A stretch of DNA of 19,817 bases from an uncultured Gemmatimonadota bacterium (GTDB taxonomy: Bacteria; Gemmatimonadota; Gemmatimonadetes; Gemmatimonadales; GWC2-71-9): NCBI GenBank assembly GCA_937961295.1, contig CALGOK010000010.1, forward strand, positions 1 to 19,817. The letters are read 5' to 3'. Every line of letters starts with the position of its first letter. The first letter of the stretch is position 1. Under the pieces are notes generated by a model. That model made no database searches. It saw nothing but the letters and a program-made list of their open reading frames with translations, and had not been told where the DNA came from. Positions 7,318 to 13,743 of this stretch are shown one piece after another. The position numbers were made by a program, and so were the translations under genes.

Positions 7318-7881
7318 ATGCGAGTCGTCTACCAGGGCGCCCCCGGCGCCTACAGCCACGTCGCCGCACAGGAGCGGCTTCCCGACCTCGAGAGCCGGGG
7401 GCTGGACGACTTTGCTGCCGTGGCCGCCGCGGTCGCAGCGGGTCGCGCCGAGCTCGGCCTGCTGCCGGTGTGGAACAGCATCGTCGGCGAGGTGACCTCG
7501 GCGACCAGCGTGCTCGCCGAGTGGCCGGGGGTGGAAGTGATCGATCGCTTCGACCAGCGGATCGTGCACTGCCTCGTGGCGCTCGACGGCGCCGACATCG
7601 CCTCGCTGCGCTGGGCGGAATCGCATCCGGTCGCCCTCGCCCAGTGCGCGCGCTGGCTCTCCGCCCGGCGCCTTGCCCCGCGGGCGGCCGCGGACACCGC
7701 GGTGGCGGCGCGGGCCATCGCTGCCGATCGCGACTGGACCCGCGCGGCGATCGCGCCGGAGGAGGCCGCCGCGCGCTACGGGCTCGCGGTCCTGGCACGC
7801 GACATCGCCGACGCGCCGGACAACCGGACCACGTTCGCCGTGCTCGCCCGGCGCGCGGCGGTGCGGGTCGAGGCGGCGTGA
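7318..7881 (+). CDS. pheA: Prephenate dehydratase without ACT domain
   Basis: A 187-residue enzyme that decarboxylates and dehydrates prephenate to phenylpyruvate. The periplasmic-binding-protein-like catalytic domain is complete: VYQGAPGAYSHVAA at the N-terminus, the LPVWNSIVGEV segment (49-59), ESHPVALAQC (101-110) and a DNRTTFAVLAR end (168-178). Two catalytic-region motifs differ from the norm: P-[VIL]-E-N-S has Trp in place of Glu (W52), and the T-R-F motif reads T-T-F (171-173). The usual ACT domain of about 90 residues that binds Phe is absent, since the gene stops right after the catalytic domain. ATG 7318 is chosen: GAGGAG lies six bases upstream. The stop overlaps the chorismate mutase start by one base (TGATG), so the two are coupled. 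It sits under the Phe attenuator. Confidence 0.92.
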   Translation: MRVVYQGAPGAYSHVAAQERLPDLESRGLDDFAAVAAAVAAGRAELGLLPVWNSIVGEVTSATSVLAEWPGVEVIDRFDQRIVHCLVALDGADIASLRWAESHPVALAQCARWLSARRLAPRAAADTAVAARAIAADRDWTRAAIAPEEAAARYGLAVLARDIADAPDNRTTFAVLARRAAVRVEAA

Positions 7882-8285
7882 TGCTGCGCTCCCTGCTCAC
7901 CCGCGCCCTCGGCGTGCCGTCGATGCGCGCCATCCGCGGAGCCACCGCCGTGCCGGTCGACACGCCGGAAGAAGTGGCGATCGCCGTGCGCGAACTCCTC
8001 GCCACGCTCAAGCATGAGAACGCGCTGCGCCACGACGAGGTGGTGTCGGCGATCTTCACCGTGACCCCCGACCTCGTGAGCGCCTTCCCCGCGGAAGCGG
8101 CGCGCGCCGCCGGGTGGGAGCACGTGCCGCTGTTGTGCACCACCGAGATCCCGGTGCCCGACGGCCTGCCACGCTGCCTGCGCGTGATGCTGCACGTCGA
8201 GCGGCGCTGGAACGGCACCCGACCCCGGCACGTCTATCTCCGGGAGGCAGAGCGGTTGCGGCCGGACCTGGGCAAGGCGCGATGA
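7881..8285 (+). CDS. aroH: AroH-type monofunctional chorismate mutase
   Basis: A 134-residue enzyme converting chorismate to prephenate, the step just before the neighbouring dehydratase. It belongs to the trimeric Bacillus AroH fold, not the helical AroQ type fused in enterobacterial PheA. From the known B. subtilis enzyme, all active-site positions appear kept: Arg of IRGATAV (19), Arg before AAGW (75), Cys and Glu of LLCTTEI (86, 89), Arg of CLRVM (101), Tyr of RHVYLRE (119) and Arg of RLRPDL (127). ATG 7881 overlaps the pheA stop and has GAGG seven bases upstream. ATG 7923, giving MRAIRGATAV, matches the B. subtilis N-terminus better but has no ribosome-binding site. Confidence 0.92.
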   Translation: MLRSLLTRALGVPSMRAIRGATAVPVDTPEEVAIAVRELLATLKHENALRHDEVVSAIFTVTPDLVSAFPAEAARAAGWEHVPLLCTTEIPVPDGLPRCLRVMLHVERRWNGTRPRHVYLREAERLRPDLGKAR

Positions 8286-8360
8286 TGGAGGATGGAGGAT
8301 GGAGTGGGATGCCGTGACGACCCCTGGTGTCCATCTCCGGTTCGGACCCTCCATCCTCTG
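8283..8360. repeat. Heptad-repeat hairpin inside the Phe operon (GGATGGA type)
   Basis: Tandem GGATGGA units (about 8286-8305) overlap the end of the chorismate mutase gene. GAGGATGGAG can pair over 10 bp with CTCCATCCTC (8350-8359), enclosing roughly 45 bases. It fills most of the 118 bases between the mutase and aminotransferase genes and could terminate or stabilise part of the transcript. It shares its unit with the element at 11855-11944. Confidence 0.55.
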
Positions 8361-8403
8361 GCGACTAAGGCCATATTGGGGGGGTCCTCAATCGGAGTCG
8401 GCG

Positions 8404-9582
8404 TTGCCGCGTCCCACCAGGATCCTGCAGTCCATCCAGCCCTACGTCTTCACGACCCTGATCCGCAAGAAGCGGGTGTTGCTGGACCAGGGTCACCGGG
8501 TGCTCGACCTGTCGCTGGGGTCACCCGACCAGCCGATGCCGCCGGCGCTGATCGAGGCGGTCGCCGTCGCCGCGCGGGACACGACCGGGCACGGCTATCC
8601 TGCAATGTTCGGCGAGACGGCGTTGCACGAGACCTTCGCCGCCTACATGCAGCGGCGCTTCGGCGTGACGCTCGATGTCCCGGCCGAGATGGTCCCGACC
8701 GCCGGCGCCAAGGAGGCGCTCGCCCACCTCGTCACGGCGTACTGCGAGCCGGGCGACACGATGCTGATCACCGACGTCGCGTATCCCGTGTACGAGCGCG
8801 CGGTGGCGTCAAGCGGCGCCGAGCTGGTGCGGCTGCCGGTGCGGGAGGCCGACGGATTCTGGCCCGACCTCGAGGCGATCCCGGCCGACCAGGCGCGCCG
8901 CGCCAAGTTCCTGCTGCTCAACTTCCCGAACAACCCGACCGGTGCGGTCACCACCCGCGAGCGCTGGGCCGAGGCGGTGGCCTACTGCCGACGGCACGAC
9001 ATCATCCTGATCAGCGACATCGCCTACAGCGAGCTGGTGCTCGAGGGCGACCCGGCACCGAGCGTGTTCGAGATCGAGGGCGCGAAGGAGGTTGCCGTCG
9101 AGATCCACTCCGGGTCGAAGAACTTCTCGATGGCCGGCCTGCGGCTCGGGGAGGTGTGCGGGCGGCGCGAGGTGATCACCGCGCTCAATGACTACCGCAC
9201 CCTGGTGGGGTACGGCGTGCCCACGGTGGTGCAGCGCGCGGGGACGTTCGCCTTCGCCCACGCCGAGGAGCTCGCTGCGGTGCTGCGCGAGGGCTACCGC
9301 GCGCGGTTCGACGCGGCGGTGGCGGGGTTCGCCGACGCGGGGGTGAGGGTCAAGGCGCCGCCGGCCGGGATGTACCTGTGGGTTCCGGTGCCGCCGGGGA
9401 TGACCGACTGGGAAGTCACCGAGCAGCTGCTGGCGGAGGAGCGGATCGTCATTACGCCGGGAAGCGGGTTCGGTCCCGGCGGCACGCCCTACATCCGGAT
9501 CTCGATGGTGGCGCCGCCCGACGTGCTGCGCGACGCCTGTCGCCGCGCCGCGGCGCCGTGGGCGGCGGCCGCGGTGGGGTGA
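8404..9582 (+). CDS. Class I PLP-dependent aminotransferase (aspartate/aromatic/DapL-like)
   Basis: A 392-residue fold-type I aminotransferase. Landmarks are LDLSLGSPDQPMP, the GYPAMFG segment near 64-70, LNFPNNPTG (172-180), the aspartate of ISDIAYSE (205) and the Schiff-base lysine of HSGSKNFSMAGLRLG (K239), ending with a YIRISM Arg that binds the alpha-carboxylate. TTG 8404 is taken as start because GGAG lies six bases upstream and the protein then begins PRPTRILQSIQPYVF, as in this family; the open frame upstream runs through the repeat element. As third gene behind the dehydratase and mutase it would suit transamination of phenylpyruvate to Phe, but sequence alone does not fix the substrate, and relatives act on aspartate or LL-diaminopimelate. 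One base separates its stop from that of the opposite small gene. Confidence 0.88.
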   Translation: MPRPTRILQSIQPYVFTTLIRKKRVLLDQGHRVLDLSLGSPDQPMPPALIEAVAVAARDTTGHGYPAMFGETALHETFAAYMQRRFGVTLDVPAEMVPTAGAKEALAHLVTAYCEPGDTMLITDVAYPVYERAVASSGAELVRLPVREADGFWPDLEAIPADQARRAKFLLLNFPNNPTGAVTTRERWAEAVAYCRRHDIILISDIAYSELVLEGDPAPSVFEIEGAKEVAVEIHSGSKNFSMAGLRLGEVCGRREVITALNDYRTLVGYGVPTVVQRAGTFAFAHAEELAAVLREGYRARFDAAVAGFADAGVRVKAPPAGMYLWVPVPPGMTDWEVTEQLLAEERIVITPGSGFGPGGTPYIRISMVAPPDVLRDACRRAAAPWAAAAVG

Positions 9583-9583
9583 G

Positions 9584-9748
9584 TCACTCCGCCTGCCCGT
9601 TGCCCGGCGTGGAGAGCGTGATCCCGCGGATCACCAGCCCGACGCCGGCGATCAGCAGCAGGTGGATCCAGCCGGTGGGCGACACGGTGCCGAACTGCAG
9701 CACCAGCCAAGCCGCGATGATCAACGTGCCGAGAATCAGGTCGCGCAA
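9584..9748 (-). CDS. Small membrane protein, DUF5670/lmo0937-like
   Basis: A 54-residue protein beginning RDLILGTLIIAAWLVLQFG and continuing with WIHLLLIAGVGLVIRGI: two membrane spans joined by a short TVSPTG turn. This matches the layout of the tiny lmo0937 family of stress-linked bacterial membrane proteins, whose function is unknown. TTG 9748 is chosen because GGAGG lies four bases upstream and because everything further upstream in the frame (to an ATG at 9844) is the Arg/Ser/Pro-rich translation of a repeat element. The gene is convergent with the aminotransferase, with stops one base apart (TGA-G-TCA). Family assignment is from pattern memory. Confidence 0.65.
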   Translation of the reverse strand: MRDLILGTLIIAAWLVLQFGTVSPTGWIHLLLIAGVGLVIRGITLSTPGNGQAE

Positions 9749-9763
9749 GGTGCCTCCGGGAGG

Positions 9764-9837
9764 CCGCGACGAGCGAGGGGCGAGGGGCGAGGGGCGTGTG
9801 TTCGCACTTCGCTCCTCGCGCTTCGCCGCTGTCGCGA
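9764..9837. repeat. Heptad-repeat hairpin (GCGAGGG type) upstream of the small membrane gene
   Basis: Three tandem GCGAGGG units (about 9773-9794) face a pyrimidine-rich arm; GCGAGGGGCGA pairs with TCGCTCCTCGC (9809-9819) over 11 bp with one G-U. An outer 6-bp stem CGCGAC / GTCGCG closes the element near 9764 and 9831. It lies in the short gap between the small membrane gene start and the 6S-like promoter. Confidence 0.55.
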
Positions 9838-9844
9838 CATGCAT

Positions 9845-9873
9845 TTGACCGCCGCCGTACCGGGCTCTATTAT
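9845..9873 (+). promoter_or_regulatory. Strong sigma-70-type promoter of the 6S-like RNA
   Basis: TTGACC (9845-9850, five of six consensus bases), a 17-base spacer and TATTAT (9868-9873, five of six) make the best consensus promoter in the window. The predicted start, G9880, is exactly the first paired base of the RNA's closing stem. Confidence 0.7.
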
Positions 9874-9879
9874 ACCCTC

Positions 9880-10055
9880 GGCCGTGCGGTGGCGGGGAGC
9901 CATACGTACTTGAGCCAACATGTCCGAGGATGGGCCCGCATGCTTCATGCGAACGTCACGCCCCCGCTGCGGGGAAGACGGACGATGGGGTGAGGGCGCC
10001 GAGCGTTTCTCCCCGGGCTTCAAGAACACCTCCCCGCCATCGCGACGGTCAGCGG
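9880..10055 (+). ncRNA. ssrS: Candidate 6S RNA
   Basis: An RNA of about 175 nt whose 5' and 3' ends pair: 9880-9898 with 10031-10050 gives 18 bp with one bulge and a few G-U pairs. Inside an internal loop, CTTGAGCC (9909-9916) pairs with GGCTTCAAG (10016-10024) with one bulged T. Then CATGTCCG (9919-9926) pairs with CGGACGATG (9979-9987) with one bulge, leaving a large 3' bulge that holds its own GGGG/CCCC hairpin. Two small hairpins cap the terminal arm. The motifs TGAGCC and GGG(C)TTCAAG sit where E. coli 6S RNA has CCUGAGCCGAU, the product-RNA start region, and GGGUUCAAGG. 6S RNA mimics an open promoter and holds the housekeeping RNA polymerase in stationary phase. The 3' end is estimated; no clear terminator was found. 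Confidence 0.7.
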
Positions 10056-10113
10056 CGCAGCTTCCCATCCTGGGGGCGACGCAGTTTGCGCTTCCGCCCA
10101 CGAGGAGTTCCCG

Positions 10114-10527
10114 ATGCCGCGAGCCATGGTCGTCCGCCGGGCCCACTTCAACGCCGCCCACCGGTTGCACAATCCCGCCCGGTCGGACGAGTGGAACCGC
10201 AACGCCTTCGGGCCCTGCAACAACCCCAACTACCACGGCCACAACTACGAGGCCGAGATCTGCGTCGAGGGCGAGATCGATGCGGAGACCGGCTACGTCT
10301 GCGACGTGGCGCTGCTCAAGGCGCTGTTCGACGAGCTGGTGCACACCGAGCTCGACCACCGCAACCTCAACCTCGACGTGCCGTGGTTCGCCGAGCGGTT
10401 GCCGAGTGCGGAGAACATCGCGGTGTACATCTGGGAGCGTCTCGAGCCGCGCATTCCGGCGGGCAAGCTCGTGCGGGTGCGGCTGTGGGAGACACCGCGC
10501 AACTACGTCGAGTACGAGGGTCGCTGA
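10114..10527 (+). CDS. 6-pyruvoyl-tetrahydropterin synthase, animal-like PTPS/QueD family
   Basis: A 137-residue protein of the tunnelling-fold PTPS/QueD family. Zinc ligands are His16 (NAAHRL) and His41/His43 (YHGHNY); the catalytic Cys35 lies in GPCNNPNYHGHNY; the Asp-His pair is in LDHRNLNLDVPWFA and Glu126 in LWETPRNYVEY. The long block from the SDE segment to AVYIWERL resembles mammalian PTPS far more than E. coli QueD, which lacks CNNPN. This favours dihydroneopterin triphosphate to 6-pyruvoyl-tetrahydropterin, on the way to tetrahydrobiopterin, over queuosine synthesis. ATG 10114 has GAGGAG six bases upstream. The SDR gene follows after one base. It may be transcribed from the 6S-like promoter by read-through or from its own unseen promoter. 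Confidence 0.88.
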   Translation: MPRAMVVRRAHFNAAHRLHNPARSDEWNRNAFGPCNNPNYHGHNYEAEICVEGEIDAETGYVCDVALLKALFDELVHTELDHRNLNLDVPWFAERLPSAENIAVYIWERLEPRIPAGKLVRVRLWETPRNYVEYEGR

Positions 10528-10528
10528 G

Positions 10529-11227
10529 GTGACCGACACGCTGCGCAACCGCGTGGTGCTCGTCACCGGGGCGTCGCGCGGGATCGGCGCCGCCACCTGC
10601 CTGCGCCTCGCGGCCCTGGGGGCCACCGTCGCCCGGGTCGCGCGCGGTGACATGCCGCCGGTCGATCGCGCGGTGGACTATCGCGCCGACCTGGCCGACC
10701 CCGGGGCGCGCGAGGCGTTCCTCGACCAGCTCGTTGCCGATCACGGCGTGCCCCACGCGGTGGTCAACAATGCCGGGGCGTTCATCCTGGCACCGCTCGA
10801 GGACACCAGCCACGGGCTGCTTCGCGAGCAGCTGGCCATCAACCTCGAGGCGCCGTTCGCGATCGCCCGGCGGTTGCTGCCGCTGATGCGCAAGCGCGGC
10901 TCGGGTCGCCACATCCTGGTGGGATCGGTGTCCGACACCCGCGCCTATCCCGAGAACGCGGCGTACGCGGCGTCGAAGTTCGCCGCGCGCGGGATGCACG
11001 AGGTGCTGCTCGAGGAGTACCGCGGCAGCGGGGTGCAGTGCACGCTCGTCTCGCCCGGACCGACCGACACGACCGTGTGGGATCCGTTCGATCCCGACAA
11101 TCGCGACGGCTTCCTCGGCCGCGAGGCGATGCTCCGTCCCGACGACGTGGCCGATGCGATCGTGTGGGCGGCGACGCGGCCGGCGCGGAGCCACGTGGAG
11201 TCGATCCGGCTCTCTCCGGGAGCCTGA
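10529..11227 (+). CDS. Short-chain dehydrogenase/reductase, possible sepiapterin reductase
   Basis: A 232-residue classical SDR: the NADP-binding TGASRGIG (13-20), NNAG (80-83), the catalytic Ser in VGSVS (133) and YAASK (146-150) are all present, followed by the SPGPTDTTVW segment. The acceptor substrate cannot be read from the motifs. Its GTG start follows the PTPS stop after one base, so the pair is translated together. Since sepiapterin reductase, the next enzyme after PTPS in tetrahydrobiopterin synthesis, is an SDR, this is a sensible but unproved assignment. GTG 10529 has GAGG overlapping the previous stop region as a weak ribosome site. Confidence 0.88.
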   Translation: MTDTLRNRVVLVTGASRGIGAATCLRLAALGATVARVARGDMPPVDRAVDYRADLADPGAREAFLDQLVADHGVPHAVVNNAGAFILAPLEDTSHGLLREQLAINLEAPFAIARRLLPLMRKRGSGRHILVGSVSDTRAYPENAAYAASKFAARGMHEVLLEEYRGSGVQCTLVSPGPTDTTVWDPFDPDNRDGFLGREAMLRPDDVADAIVWAATRPARSHVESIRLSPGA

Positions 11228-11247
11228 CGATGACACACCCCCTGCGG

Positions 11248-11267
11248 GCGCGCCCCTTGGGGCGCGC
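11248..11267. repeat. Perfect inverted repeat between SDR and zinc-ribbon genes
   Basis: GCGCGCCCC and GGGGCGCGC form a perfect 9-base inverted repeat around TT. As RNA it gives a very stable hairpin with a CUUG tetraloop. No T-run follows, so it may be a processing or pausing site and not an intrinsic terminator. Confidence 0.5.
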
Positions 11268-11282
11268 GATCCTCCGCCCCTG

Positions 11283-11855
11283 ATGCACATCGAACTCACC
11301 GACCACCTGCGCTGTCCCGAGCCGCACGACGAGGCGTTCCTCGTCCTCATCCCCAATGCCATGGACGGCCGGCGCGTCATCGCCGGTCACCTCGGCTGCC
11401 CGGTCTGCGGCTGGAGCTGCGACTGGGACGACGGCGTGCCGGTGTTCGAGGACGTGGCGATCCCCGAGGGAAGCCCGCCGTTCGACGCCGAGTCGGCGCT
11501 GGCGATGCTGGGACTGGAGGGACCGGGCGGGTGGATCGCGCTGGCGGGGACCGCGGGGGCGCTGGCGCACGAGCTGGCCGAGCTGCTCCCCGACGTGGCG
11601 ATCGTGGCCGTCAACCCGCCGGAGGGTGTCGCGTCAGCCGGGGCCGTGAGCGTGATCCGTTCGCCGGTGTGGCCGGTCAAGCGTCACGCGATGCGCGGGG
11701 TGGTGATCGGCGAGGGCGTCGTCACGGTGACCGACGCGCTCGGCAGCGCCCTGCCCGGTCTGCGGGTGGTGGGGCAGGGGACGCGGCCCGACCTCGGACC
11801 CGGCGACGAGCTGGTGGCCGAAGCCGACGGGGTGTGGGTGATACGGCACCGATGA
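11283..11855 (+). CDS. Trm112-like zinc-ribbon protein with degenerate methyltransferase-like domain
   Basis: A 190-residue protein. The first 60 residues resemble the Trm112/UPF0434 zinc ribbon: LRCPEPH, a spacer, then GCPVCGWSCDWDDGVPVF. The rest looks Rossmann-like (GWIALAGTAGALAHELAELL, then a SPVWPVKRHAMRGVVIGEG stretch that recalls the motif-IV region of SAM methyltransferases) but lacks a clear GxGxG loop, so a working methyltransferase is doubtful. Trm112 proteins usually activate methyltransferases; a fused or remnant partner is possible. ATG 11283 is the first Met before the ribbon and overlaps a TGA; no good ribosome-binding site is seen. It lies 55 bases after the SDR gene and may share its transcript. 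Confidence 0.65.
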   Translation: MHIELTDHLRCPEPHDEAFLVLIPNAMDGRRVIAGHLGCPVCGWSCDWDDGVPVFEDVAIPEGSPPFDAESALAMLGLEGPGGWIALAGTAGALAHELAELLPDVAIVAVNPPEGVASAGAVSVIRSPVWPVKRHAMRGVVIGEGVVTVTDALGSALPGLRVVGQGTRPDLGPGDELVAEADGVWVIRHR

Positions 11856-11944
11856 CGGAGGACCGAGGACCGAGGACCGAGGATGGAGGATGGAGGATGG
11901 AGGATGGAGTGGCGGTCGCCATCCTCCATCCTCCATCCTCCATC
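11855..11944. repeat. Heptad repeat with perfect 26-bp hairpin between convergent genes
   Basis: Tandem 7-base units run (GGACCGA)x3 and then (GGATGGA)x4 from about 11859 to 11908. The arm 11882-11907 is the exact reverse complement of 11919-11944, with an 11-base loop (11908-11918), and the right arm covers the first two bases of the acyl-CoA ligase stop codon. It spans nearly the whole gap between the convergent stops, which fits a bidirectional terminator or mRNA 3' protector, although T-runs are missing. Confidence 0.75.
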
Positions 11945-13742
11945 ATTCCTCGTCTCCCTCCGCGTACAGCGCATCAATCTCCCGCTGCCACTTCTGCTCG
12001 ACCACCTTGCGGCGCACCGACATCTTGGGCGTGAGTTCGCCGCCGGTGATCGAGAAGTCCTCAGGGAGCAGCAGGAACTTCTTGGGCACCTCGAAGTGGG
12101 CCAGGTCGCGGAGAGACTTGCGCGCCTCGCGCTCCACCTTGTCGCGGAACTCGGCGCGCCGGACCATCTCCGCCGGCGGCAGGTCAGGGAGCCCCTTCTG
12201 CGCCGCCCAGGCCTTGAGCGCCGTGAAGTTGGGCACCAGCAGCATGCTGGGGAAGCGGCGCTTGTCGCCGATCATCACCGCGTTGGTCACGAACTCGTTG
12301 GTCTTGAGCAGCGCCTCGATCGGCTGGGGAGCGATGTTCTTGCCGCCGGCCGTGACGATGATGTCCTTCTTGCGGTCGGTGATCCGCAGGTAGCCGTCGG
12401 CGTCGATCATCCCGATGTCGCCGGTGTGGAACCACCCCTCGGCGTCGATCGCCTCCGCCGTCGCCTCGGGCTTGCGGTAGTACCCCTGCATCACGTGCGG
12501 CCCGCGGGTGAGGATCTCGCCGTCCTCGGCGATCTTCACCTCGACTCCCGGGATCGGCGGTCCCACGGTGCCGGGCTTGATCCGGTCCTCGGGGTTGACC
12601 GAGATCACCGGGGAGGTCTCGGTGAGCCCGTAGCCCTCCATGATCTTGAGCCCCGCCGCGAGGAAGAACTTGCAGATCTCGGGGTTGAGCGGCGCGCCGC
12701 CGGAGACGAAGAACCGGAGCTTTCCGCCGGTGCGCGCGCGCAGCTTGGAGAACACCAGCCGGTCGGCGATCGCCCCGCCGAGGCGGAGCGCGGCCGGTGC
12801 GGGCTTCTGGGCGATCTGGTAGTCCACCAGCTTCTCGCCGGTGGCGCGTGCCCACTCGAAGATCGCGCGCTTGAGGCTGCTTCCCGACGTCGCGTTCTCC
12901 ACCACGCGGGCATAGATCTTCTCGTACAGCCGGGGCACCGAGGCCATCAGCGTCGGCTGCACCTCGCCCATCTCCGCCGCCACCGCGTCCATGCTGCTGG
13001 CGTAGTGGATGATCACGCCGCCGTAGAGCATGGTGTAGTGGCCCACCATCCGCTCGAAGATGTGCGACAGCGGCAGGAAGGAGAGGCAGCGGTCGCCGGG
13101 GCGCAGGTCGAGGACCTGCAGCGAGGCGACGACGTTGCTGGTGATGTTGCCGTGCGACAGCATCACCCCCTTGGGGTCGCCGGTGGTTCCCGACGTGTAG
13201 ATCAGGGTCGCCAGGTCGTCCGGCTGGGCCTGGCGCGCCTCCTCCTCCCAGTCAGGCCATTGCCCCGCCGCCTCCCTGCCACCCGCTTCGAGCTGGCGGA
13301 ACGTCTCCACGCCCGGCAACTCGATGTCATCGTAGATCACCACCCGTTCCAGCTCCGGCAGCTCGCCGCGCACGGCCAGCACCTTCTCCGCCTGGGCCTG
13401 CGTGGAGCAGAACACCATCCGCGCCCCGGAGTCGCGCAGGATGTAGGCGACCTGGTGCGGCGGAAGGGTGGGATACACCGGCACGTCGGTGCAGCGCGCG
13501 GCGAGACAGGCGTAGTCGGTGATCGCCCATTCGGGCCGGTTCTCGGAGAGAATCGCGACCCGGTCGCCAGGACGCATGCCGTCGGCGCGGAGCGCGGCGT
13601 GGACGTGCCGGACGCGCTCGCGCAGCTCGTCGTGCGAGATCGGGATCCAGGCGGAGTCGTGCTTGTGCACCAGCGCGGCCGGCAGGACCCGGTGTCGCGC
13701 GATGGCGTCGAAGAACAGCCCGTTCAGGGTCGTCGGTGGCAT
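11943..13742 (-). CDS. Long-chain fatty-acid--CoA ligase (AMP-forming, FadD15-like)
   Basis: A 599-residue acyl-adenylate-forming enzyme that activates a long-chain fatty acid with ATP and CoA. The motifs are in order: the ATP-binding loop YTSGTTGDPKGVML (182-195), PLSHIFERM (224-232), YGLTETSP (371-378), GWFHTGDIG (436-444), the hinge DRKKDIIVTAGGKNIAP (456-472) and, near the end, the catalytic lysine region ELTPKMSVRRK. Length and motifs fit bacterial FadD15-type synthetases. The start ATG has GGAG six bases upstream, but that GGAG is inside a possible 6-bp hairpin. It is the last gene of a minus-strand run (TPR protein, lipoprotein, this gene). Chain-length preference is unknown. Confidence 0.95.
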   Translation of the reverse strand: MPPTTLNGLFFDAIARHRVLPAALVHKHDSAWIPISHDELRERVRHVHAALRADGMRPGDRVAILSENRPEWAITDYACLAARCTDVPVYPTLPPHQVAYILRDSGARMVFCSTQAQAEKVLAVRGELPELERVVIYDDIELPGVETFRQLEAGGREAAGQWPDWEEEARQAQPDDLATLIYTSGTTGDPKGVMLSHGNITSNVVASLQVLDLRPGDRCLSFLPLSHIFERMVGHYTMLYGGVIIHYASSMDAVAAEMGEVQPTLMASVPRLYEKIYARVVENATSGSSLKRAIFEWARATGEKLVDYQIAQKPAPAALRLGGAIADRLVFSKLRARTGGKLRFFVSGGAPLNPEICKFFLAAGLKIMEGYGLTETSPVISVNPEDRIKPGTVGPPIPGVEVKIAEDGEILTRGPHVMQGYYRKPEATAEAIDAEGWFHTGDIGMIDADGYLRITDRKKDIIVTAGGKNIAPQPIEALLKTNEFVTNAVMIGDKRRFPSMLLVPNFTALKAWAAQKGLPDLPPAEMVRRAEFRDKVEREARKSLRDLAHFEVPKKFLLLPEDFSITGGELTPKMSVRRKVVEQKWQREIDALYAEGDEE

Positions 13743-13743
13743 G

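Noticed and set aside
8299..8403. Start of the aminotransferase at ATG 8299
   Set aside because: The extra 35 residues come from the heptad-repeat hairpin and match no family N-terminus; TTG 8404 has a proper ribosome-binding site.
9874..10113. PreQ1 or folate-type riboswitch upstream of the PTPS gene
   Set aside because: No matching consensus could be seen; the long pairing of both ends and the TGAGCC / TTCAAG motifs fit 6S RNA better.
11855..11944. Small CRISPR array
   Set aside because: The repeats are 7 bases long, directly adjacent and without spacers, and no cas genes are nearby.
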